Shown here piece after piece: positions 58,469 to 64,000 of a stretch of 64,000 bases of DNA. How positions within the stretch are numbered: position 1 is the stretch's first letter; every line of letters begins with the position of its first letter. The position numbers were made by a program, and so were the translations under genes. Source of the DNA: Halopseudomonas phragmitis (GTDB taxonomy: Bacteria; Pseudomonadota; Gammaproteobacteria; Pseudomonadales; Pseudomonadaceae); NCBI RefSeq assembly GCF_002056295.1, contig NZ_CP020100.1, positions 1,945,501-2,009,500 of the forward strand, read 5' to 3'. The notes beneath the pieces are model-generated. The model saw only the letters and a list, made by a program, of their open reading frames with translations, had not been told where the DNA came from and searched no databases.

Positions 58469-59653
58469 ATGCTGAAAAAACTGCTCAATACCCTGCTGAT
58501 TACCGGTGTCGCCAGTATCGCCGGTCTGACCCAGGCCCAGGTTCCGACCCCCACCCCAAGTGCTATGCCGCAGATCGTGCCGGCCGCGCCGCAACTGGCG
58601 GCCAGCAGCTATATCCTGATGGATGCCAACAGTGGTGTGGTGCTGGTCGAGCACAATGCCGATGAGCGCCTGCCGCCGGCTAGTCTGACCAAGATGATGA
58701 CCAGCTATATCGCCAGTCTTGAGTTGATCGAAGGGCGTATTGGCGAGCAGGACGAAGTGCTGATCAGCGAAACCGCCTGGCGCAAGGGTGGTTCAAAGAT
58801 GTTCGTCGAAGTCGGTAACCGGGTGCCGTTCATCGACCTCAAGCGTGGCATCATCATTCAGTCAGGCAACGACGCCAGCATCGCCGTGGCCGAACATGTC
58901 GCCGGCAGCGAAGACGCCTTTGCCGATGTGATGAACACCCATGCCCGGCGTCTGGGGATGCGTAACACCAACTTCACCAACTCGACCGGATGGCCGGACG
59001 ACAACCTGTATTCCAGCGCGCGCGACATGGCCATCCTGGCCCAGGCAATCATCCGTGACGATGTCGAGTACTACCCGATCTACAAGGAGAAGGAGTTTGT
59101 CTGGAACGGTATTCGCCAGGTCAACCGTAATCGTATGCTATGGCGTGACTCCAGTGTTGACGGGCTCAAGACCGGGCATACCGAAGCGGCAGGTTATTGC
59201 CTGGTGGCATCGGCCGAGCGTGACGGCATGCGCCTGATCTCGGTGGTTATGGGTACCAGCGGCGATGCGGTACGAACTGCCGAAACCCAGAAGCTGTTGA
59301 CCTGGGGCTTTCGTTTCCACGAAACCCGGCGCTTCTATCAGCCGGGTCAGGTACTGTCCAGCGCCCGGGTCTGGGGTGGTGCCAACAAGCAGGTTGATGT
59401 TGGTCTGAGTGATGGTCTGATCCTGACCTTGCAACGTGGTCAGTTCGATGATCTGGAAGCCGGTATCAGCATGAATTCGGCGATCAAAGCGCCGATCAGC
59501 GCTGGCGATGTGCTTGGTACCGTTGAAGTCAAGCGTGGTGACAGTGTGGTCCACAGCGCGCCGTTGGTTGCCCTGGCCGATGTCGAGCGCGGTGGTCTGT
59601 TCTCGCGTTTGTGGGACAATATTCGCCTGTTCTTCTACGGCCTGTTCAACTGA
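58469..59653 (+). CDS. dacA: D-alanyl-D-alanine carboxypeptidase (PBP5 type)
   Basis: Trims the terminal D-Ala from murein stems and helps set cell shape. The 394-residue protein has a signal peptide (cut near TQA-QV), the motifs Ser72-x-x-Lys75 (ASLTKMM), SGN at 132-134 and KTG at 234-236, a beta-rich second domain and a C-terminal amphipathic anchor ([16 protein letters not shown]). The ATG at 58469 has a weak ribosome-binding site. P. aeruginosa calls its counterpart here dacC, so the symbol is by family. Confidence 0.94.
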   Translation: MLKKLLNTLLITGVASIAGLTQAQVPTPTPSAMPQIVPAAPQLAASSYILMDANSGVVLVEHNADERLPPASLTKMMTSYIASLELIEGRIGEQDEVLISETAWRKGGSKMFVEVGNRVPFIDLKRGIIIQSGNDASIAVAEHVAGSEDAFADVMNTHARRLGMRNTNFTNSTGWPDDNLYSSARDMAILAQAIIRDDVEYYPIYKEKEFVWNGIRQVNRNRMLWRDSSVDGLKTGHTEAAGYCLVASAERDGMRLISVVMGTSGDAVRTAETQKLLTWGFRFHETRRFYQPGQVLSSARVWGGANKQVDVGLSDGLILTLQRGQFDDLEAGISMNSAIKAPISAGDVLGTVEVKRGDSVVHSAPLVALADVERGGLFSRLWDNIRLFFYGLFN

Positions 59654-59663
59654 GGAGCTGCGC

Positions 59664-59939
59664 ATGAGCGAGACAACTCCTGAAGCCCCGCGAATCGAGT
59701 TTCCCTGCCAGTACCCGATCAAGGTGATTGGTGAGGCCGGGGAGGGGTTTACCGAATTGGTGATCAGTATCGTCGAGCGCCATGCGCCGGGAGTGGATAG
59801 CACGCTGGTCGAGGTGCGTGACAGCAAGAATGGTCGGTTCCTGTCGGTACGTCTGGAAATTACCGCGACCGGGCCGGATCAGTTGCAGGCGCTGCATGCT
59901 GAACTCAAGGCCACCGGGCGTGTGCACATGGTGTTGTGA
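59664..59939 (+). CDS. ybeD: DUF493 (YbeD) protein
   Basis: A 91-residue protein of the YbeD family with an ACT-like fold; the landmark is [19 protein letters not shown]. Its function is not established, although it is regularly placed between dacA and lipB, as here, suggesting a link to lipoate metabolism. GAGGAG at 59652-59657 precedes the ATG. Its stop overlaps the lipB start by one base. Confidence 0.93.
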   Translation: MSETTPEAPRIEFPCQYPIKVIGEAGEGFTELVISIVERHAPGVDSTLVEVRDSKNGRFLSVRLEITATGPDQLQALHAELKATGRVHMVL

Positions 59940-60565
59940 TGCCGGAACTGATCGTCCGTGATCTGGGGTTGGTTGATTACCTGCCAACCCTGGAGGCCAT
60001 GCGCAAGCTGACTGCCGAGCGCGATCAACAGACAGTCGATGAGATCTGGCTGTTGCAGCATCCCAAGGTGTTCACCCAGGGACAGGCTGGCAAGGCTGAG
60101 CATGTGCTGGCGCCGGGCGATATTCCGGTGATCCAGGTCGAGCGCGGTGGTCAGGTAACCTACCATGGCCCCGGACAACTGGTCGGTTATCTGATGCTGG
60201 ATCTGCGCCGGCTTGGCCTGGGGGTGCGTGAGCTGGTGACGGCCATGGAGCAAAGTCTGGTCGATGTACTGGCCGGTTATGGCATCCAGGCTGCGCCCAG
60301 GCCAGATGCGCCTGGGGTGTATGTGGATGGCGCGAAGATCGCCTCACTGGGCCTGCGGGTGCGGCGGGGTTGCTCTTTCCATGGTCTGGCCCTGAATGTC
60401 GATATGGACATGGAACCGTTTGCCCGGATCAATCCGTGTGGCTATTCCGGTCTGCGCATGACCCAGATGAGCGAGTTGCTGGGGCGGTCGGTAGCGATTG
60501 ATGAAGTGGCGCTGCGATTGGAACAGGCCCTGCGCCGACGATTGGGGTATCTGCGCACCGATTGA
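59939..60565 (+). CDS. lipB: Lipoyl(octanoyl) transferase LipB
   Basis: Transfers octanoyl from acyl carrier protein to lipoyl domains, the first lipoylation step. The 208-residue protein has [20 protein letters not shown], the [17 protein letters not shown] region with the catalytic Lys, and the [14 protein letters not shown] segment with the catalytic Cys. ATG 59939 shares a base with the ybeD stop (TGATG); a GTG one codon earlier is less likely. Confidence 0.96.
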   Translation: MPELIVRDLGLVDYLPTLEAMRKLTAERDQQTVDEIWLLQHPKVFTQGQAGKAEHVLAPGDIPVIQVERGGQVTYHGPGQLVGYLMLDLRRLGLGVRELVTAMEQSLVDVLAGYGIQAAPRPDAPGVYVDGAKIASLGLRVRRGCSFHGLALNVDMDMEPFARINPCGYSGLRMTQMSELLGRSVAIDEVALRLEQALRRRLGYLRTD

Positions 60566-60591
60566 CTTGACCGGATCAACAGTCTTGTTTC

Positions 60592-60606
60592 GCGGCTGCG
60601 AGCCGC
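60592..60606. other. Small hairpin between converging lipB and lipA
   Basis: GCGGCT/AGCCGC with a 3-base loop sits in the 43-base gap. There is no T-run on the plus strand and only a short one on the minus strand, so its value as a terminator is doubtful. Confidence 0.35.
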
Positions 60607-60608
60607 TT

Positions 60609-61658
60609 CTACTTGATATTCAGCGCCGGAATCAGATTCGGGTCGATGTCCTGACCCGGGACCGGAGCAGGGGCGGCCAGGCCCAGGTTGTTCTTCTCGA
60701 ATACCCGGTCGGCCCGGTAGCTGGAGCGTACCAGCGGTCCGGCAGCGACTTCCATGAATCCTTTCTCAAGCCCCACTTCGCGGTAGCGGTTGAACTCTTC
60801 CGGGCTGACCCAGCGCTTGACCGGCAAGTGGTTGCGGGTCGGTTGCAGGTACTGGCCAAGGGTGACGATGTCCACACCGATGGCGCGCAGGTCATCGAAG
60901 GTTTGGAAAATCTCATCGTCGGTTTCACCCAGGCCAACCATCAGACTGGTCTTGGTCAGCACTTGAGGGCGATGGCGCTTGGCGTGTTCAAGAACTTTCA
61001 GGGTCTTTTCGTAGCCGGCACGCGGGTCGCGGACTTCGTAAGTCAGGCGTTTCACCGTTTCGACGTTCTGGGCGAACACTTCCAGACCGGAGTCGACCAC
61101 CAGCTCAATCGCACTCAGTTCGGCATCGAAGTCTGGTGTCAGGGCTTCAACCACCACCTGAGGGGTACGCTGCTTGATCGCGCGAACACAGGCGGCATAG
61201 TGGCTGGCGCCGCCGTCGGCCAGGTCGTCACGGTCAACTGAGGTAAGCACGATGTAGCGCAGCGCCATCAGCTCGACTGACTTGGCGGTGTTTTCCGGCT
61301 CCTCATGATCGAGCCAGCCGTGCGGATTGCCGGTATCCACGGCGCAGAAGCGGCAGGCGCGAGTGCAGACCGAGCCCATCAGCATGATGGTGGCGGTGCC
61401 ATTGGACCAGCACTCACCCATATTCGGGCAATGCGACTCCTGGCAGACGGTGCTCAGGCGATGTTCGGAGACGTTGCGCTTGACCGCTTCAAAACGGTCG
61501 CCGCCGGGTGCCTTGACCCGCAGCCACTTGGGTTTGGGCTCGAAAACCTGAGGCTCGGCAGAGGTACGGCGTTTCTGGCCGTCCTTGATGGCGGCAATAC
61601 CCTGGGCATTGCGGAACTTTTCACCACTGGCGACAGTTTTTTGCTCGGCGTCAGACAT
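60609..61658 (-). CDS. lipA: Lipoyl synthase LipA
   Basis: Radical SAM enzyme that inserts the two sulfurs into octanoyl-lipoyl domains. The 349-residue protein has the auxiliary cluster cysteines 72, 77 and 83 ([12 protein letters not shown]) and the SAM cluster cysteines 98, 102 and 105 (CTRACRFC), plus the end SYRAD motif with the Ser ligand. All are present. It runs towards lipB from the opposite strand, unlike the co-directional lipB-lipA order usual in relatives (as far as I know). Confidence 0.97.
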   Translation of the reverse strand: MSDAEQKTVASGEKFRNAQGIAAIKDGQKRRTSAEPQVFEPKPKWLRVKAPGGDRFEAVKRNVSEHRLSTVCQESHCPNMGECWSNGTATIMLMGSVCTRACRFCAVDTGNPHGWLDHEEPENTAKSVELMALRYIVLTSVDRDDLADGGASHYAACVRAIKQRTPQVVVEALTPDFDAELSAIELVVDSGLEVFAQNVETVKRLTYEVRDPRAGYEKTLKVLEHAKRHRPQVLTKTSLMVGLGETDDEIFQTFDDLRAIGVDIVTLGQYLQPTRNHLPVKRWVSPEEFNRYREVGLEKGFMEVAAGPLVRSSYRADRVFEKNNLGLAAPAPVPGQDIDPNLIPALNIK

Positions 61659-61723
61659 CGGGGATCAGGGCTCCTGGTTAGAGGCTCCGGCTATGCCGTA
61701 GAAGAGGCTTGTGGCCTGGGCGC

Positions 61724-61729
61724 ATTCTA
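61724..61729 (-). promoter_or_regulatory. Extended -10 box of a candidate lipA promoter
   Basis: On the minus strand TGATAGAAT combines the TGn extension with TAGAAT, then GCGCCC. The -35 region is weak, as expected for extended -10 promoters. Transcription would begin about 57 bases before the lipA start. Confidence 0.4.
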
Positions 61730-61759
61730 TCACAGAGTCGCCTGAGCGGCGCACGCTTC

Positions 61760-61806
61760 GCGGCCGCAGGCCGCTCCGCCGGAGTCGGGTTTTCGCAAGC
61801 GCGAAA
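61760..61806. repeat. Two adjacent palindromes between lipA and the sltB-type gene
   Basis: GCGGCC/GGCCGC with loop GCA (61760-61774) is followed by TTTCGC/GCGAAA with a 4-base loop (about 61791-61806). They resemble a REP-type intergenic unit or the 3' structure of the upstream minus-strand transglycosylase gene; no T-run supports intrinsic termination. Confidence 0.4.
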
Positions 61807-61820
61807 GGGGGAGGGGGTCC

Positions 61821-63104
61821 CTAGAGTTCGCGTAATTTTTCCAGCAGCGCCGGAGATGGGTAGCCGTCGGCGGGCCATTCCAGAGTTTGCTGGAAGCGGC
61901 GAATTGCCTGGCGGGTATTGGCTCCGATGATGCCATCTACGCCGCCCGGCTCGAAACCGCCTGCGCTCAGCCGTTCCTGGAGTTCCAGACGTTCGCTACG
62001 TGACAGTGGTCGGTCGTCGGTCGGCCAGTTGCCGTTGATCTGGCCGGCATTCTGGAAGCGTTCGCTGAGCAGGCCGATGGCCAGCGCGTAGCTGGTGGAG
62101 TTGTTGTAGCGCAGGATGCTGCGAAAGTTGTTCATGACCAGAAAAGCTGGGCCGCGATGGCCGGCCGGTAACAGCAAAGAGGCGCTGTGCTCGCCAGGAT
62201 TGGCTCGCAGAGCCCGGCCATTGCCATCACGTACTCCCAGCGTGCTCCAGTCGCTCAATGGCTTGCGCACATTCATGTCGGCCAGAGCGTAATCGAAGTC
62301 ATTCGGCAGGGTGACTTCCAGGCCCCAGGGTTGACCGCTTTGCCAGCCTGAAGCGTTGAGGTAGTTGGCCGCAGAGGCCAGAGCATCGGCCGAAGAATTC
62401 CAGATATCACGTTTGCCATTGCCGTCGAAGTCCACCGCATAGCTGTTGTAGGTGGTGGGAATGAACTGGGTCTGGCCCATGGCGCCTGCCCAGGAGCCGA
62501 GCATCCGCTCCGGGGTGATGTCACCGCGCTGAAGAATCTCCAGGGCTGCCAACAACTGAGTGCGGGCAAACACCGGACGGCGCCCTTCATAGGCCAGGGT
62601 GGCCAGCGAGCGTACTACCTGGCGGTCGCCCATATTGTTGCCGTAGTTGCTTTCCAGCCCCCAGATGGCGACCAGAATATGGCGGTCGACCCCATAGCGC
62701 TGCTCGATGGCATTCAGTGTATCGTGTTGCTGAAGCAGCAGACGCTTGCCGCTGGCGACCCGTTGCGGTGACACTGCGCCGTCAAGGTATTCCCAGACGG
62801 GACGGGTAAACTCCGGTTGACTCTGGTCGGCGCGCAGAACCCCTGGGTCCGGTTGCAGGCCAGTGGTAACCCGGTCGAACAGGTCGGCCCTGATGCCGGC
62901 CTGGAGTGCATCCTGGCGCAATTCGCCCAGCCAATGGGCAAAGCTTTGGGCTGGGGCGCTGGGGGTAAGAGCGGCGCTGGTTGGTGAGGCGGTGCTTGCA
63001 GTCTGAATCGGGGTGTCGGCACAGGCAGCCAGGGCCAGCATGCCAACGCCGGCGATGGCCAGAAAGCGACTTGCTGTGGCGCGAAGTGTTTGGGTTTTCA
63101 GCAT
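61821..63104 (-). CDS. Lytic murein transglycosylase, MltB family (SltB3-like)
   Basis: A 427-residue MltB-family enzyme. Features: a lipobox-like LALAAC (Cys28), a disordered Ala/Thr/Pro stretch, the transglycosylase domain with Glu151 in GLESNYGNN and GSWAGAMGQTQFIPTTY, and a C-terminal PG_binding_1 domain (about 365-425; GGVDGIIGANTRQAIRRFQ). The additional binding domain separates it from the MltB at 56527. The P. aeruginosa counterpart is, I believe, SltB3, also close to lipA. It is upstream of lipA on the same strand. Confidence 0.93.
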   Translation of the reverse strand: MLKTQTLRATASRFLAIAGVGMLALAACADTPIQTASTASPTSAALTPSAPAQSFAHWLGELRQDALQAGIRADLFDRVTTGLQPDPGVLRADQSQPEFTRPVWEYLDGAVSPQRVASGKRLLLQQHDTLNAIEQRYGVDRHILVAIWGLESNYGNNMGDRQVVRSLATLAYEGRRPVFARTQLLAALEILQRGDITPERMLGSWAGAMGQTQFIPTTYNSYAVDFDGNGKRDIWNSSADALASAANYLNASGWQSGQPWGLEVTLPNDFDYALADMNVRKPLSDWSTLGVRDGNGRALRANPGEHSASLLLPAGHRGPAFLVMNNFRSILRYNNSTSYALAIGLLSERFQNAGQINGNWPTDDRPLSRSERLELQERLSAGGFEPGGVDGIIGANTRQAIRRFQQTLEWPADGYPSPALLEKLREL

Positions 63105-63436
63105 TCAAAGTTCCAGCAGAATCCGGGTTTCGATCATAGGCAGTCAGTAGTGTTGCCTCACTGTAGCATGCTGGTCAGGTCGAGGATATCGAACCAAACC
63201 TGTGCTTGTTGGAGTCGTGGGGATTGAGCTCGGTTCCGTCTTGCCGGGCAGGTTGCGAAAAATCGCTGTGCAATGAACTAAGTTCCTTGCCTGCGGGTCG
63301 TATTCGCAGTGCCAGGAGAGTCTTGAGAGTGCCATTGTGTCGACCCGATGTTATCGATGGGATTGACAGGTTGATCAAGGTCGAACAATTCATGCCAGTT
63401 GCCAGGGAAGGGCAAATAACAAGAGGTTTAGGAGTG
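63105..63436. other. Divergent intergenic region, no gene seen
   Basis: This 332-base gap separates the transglycosylase gene from the sialidase-type gene. A perfect TTGACA (63363-63368) is present but no acceptable -10 box lies 16-18 bases downstream. GAGG at 63423 and AGGAG at 63430-63434 provide the ribosome-binding region of the next gene. I see no RNA gene or supported small protein. Confidence 0.4.
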
Positions 63437-64000
63437 ATGAAGGTCTTGGGGATGCTGGGCCGGCGGGCCATGTTGGCGCCGCTGGTGGTAGTTGTGTTCG
63501 TTTCAGCTTCGCTGACCCGGCCTGATTACCAATGGTCGGGATTTCAGGTGCCGGAGGTCTCGGGCAACACTCTGGAGGCGATCAGTGAACAATTGTCTGG
63601 GCATGAGCGCAAGCCGGTCTATGAGCAGCGTTTTGCTTCATCGGATCTTGACGAGTTCGTACACTCGCCCTCGATTACCGCGTTGCCTGATGGCGGGCTG
63701 ATGGCGGCCTGGTTTGCCGGCTCGCGTGAGGGCGCGGCGGATGTTGAAATACGTACATCACGCTTTGATCCGGCTACGGGCTGGTCAGACGAAGAGGCCC
63801 TGGTAACCCGGGAAATGACCCGTCAGGCGCTTGGCAAACCAATCCGCAAGCTGGGCAACCCGGTGATTGCTTTGGCCCCGGATCAACGCCTGTGGCTGTT
63901 CTATGTATCGGTATCGCTGGGCGGCTGGGCTGGCAGTGCGATCAACAGCATGGTTTCCGAGGATTTTGGCCAGAGCTGGTCTGAGCCACAGCAACTGGTG
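63437..64000 (+). CDS. BNR/sialidase-like exported protein, 3' partial
   Basis: The frame from ATG 63437 stays open for 188 codons to the end of the window, so the gene is cut. It begins with a hydrophobic export or anchor segment (MLAPLVVVVFVSASL), then a beta-propeller-type sequence with HSPSITALPDGGLMAAWFAGSREG, where the conserved Arg and the Ala-Trp-Phe strand are those of the BNR_2 sialidase-like family, and SEDFGQSWSEPQQL, a clear Asp-box (SxDxGxxW). Such proteins may be glycosidases or merely sugar-binding propellers; true sialic acid activity is not shown. Confidence 0.8.
   Translation, partial: MKVLGMLGRRAMLAPLVVVVFVSASLTRPDYQWSGFQVPEVSGNTLEAISEQLSGHERKPVYEQRFASSDLDEFVHSPSITALPDGGLMAAWFAGSREGAADVEIRTSRFDPATGWSDEEALVTREMTRQALGKPIRKLGNPVIALAPDQRLWLFYVSVSLGGWAGSAINSMVSEDFGQSWSEPQQLV

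Noticed and set aside
63363-63389. Promoter from the perfect TTGACA upstream of the sialidase-type gene
   Set aside because: The hexamer 17 bases on (CAATTC) does not resemble a -10 box, nor do positions at 16 or 18.

Overview
This window is a stretch of chromosome from a gammaproteobacterium of the Pseudomonadaceae. The protein sequences and the local gene orders (amiB-mutL-miaA-hfq-hflX-hflK-hflC, rpsF-rpsR-DUF2232-rplI-dnaB, retS-purD-purH-fis-dusB, aroQ-accB-accC, nadD-rsfS-rlmH-mrdA-rodA-mltB-rlpA-dacA-ybeD-lipB) are those of Pseudomonas. The moderate GC content and a PPi-type phosphofructokinase, which the well-known Pseudomonas species lack, point me towards a Halopseudomonas- or Stutzerimonas-like lineage; that placement is inference. 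Almost all of the window is dense housekeeping sequence. I see no prophage, CRISPR array, plasmid-type gene or complete insertion sequence.

Layout. 1-7.9 kb: cell-wall amidase AmiB (5' cut by the window edge), mismatch repair (mutL), tRNA modification (miaA), Hfq and the HflX/HflK/HflC set. 7.9-11 kb: two hairpins, a DUF2065 gene, hisZ and purA, then a tRNA-Leu(CAG) on the opposite strand with its own promoter and terminator. 11-20.5 kb: rnr, rlmB, the ribosomal cluster rpsF-rpsR-DUF2232-rplI, dnaB and a YgiQ-type radical SAM gene. 20.7-34.7 kb, mostly minus strand: the hybrid sensor kinase retS, purine genes purD/purH, fis-dusB, a DUF3426 gene, prmA, aroQ-accB-accC and dsbD. 34.8-38.1 kb: a four-gene plus-strand run (DUF2333, Nudix, SUI1/YciH, MATE). 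38.1-40.5 kb: cmoM, ppa and a GNAT gene. 40.7-44.6 kb: methionine importer metNIQ, then pfp on the other strand. 44.9-50.6 kb: peptidoglycan recycling (mpl), ubiX, a small envelope protein, a MaoC-type hydratase, a Lon-N-domain protein, a DedA protein and 3-methyladenine glycosylase. 50.7-60.6 kb: proA, nadD, rsfS, rlmH and then the cell-elongation/septal wall set mrdA-rodA-mltB-rlpA-dacA, ending in ybeD-lipB. 60.6-64 kb: lipA (convergent with lipB), a second lytic transglycosylase, and the start of a BNR/sialidase-type gene that runs off the end.

Themes. Envelope growth is the strongest: AmiB, PBP2, RodA, two MltB-family transglycosylases, RlpA, PBP5-type carboxypeptidase and Mpl together cover synthesis, cutting and recycling of murein. 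Translation is the second: MiaA, RlmB, RlmH, CmoM, DusB, PrmA, RsfS, HflX, three ribosomal proteins and a tRNA.

The least ordinary sequence is non-coding. Two related inverted-repeat elements (about 305 bp at 38911-39215 and 78 bp at 44771-44848) share both ends but differ by a palindrome-rich centre. A 15-bp inverted repeat sits in the ppa 3' region, a nested hairpin between purH and purD, and a probable S6:S18 autoregulatory leader ahead of rpsF. A possible 37-codon gene with a very good ribosome-binding site lies at 20614-20727.
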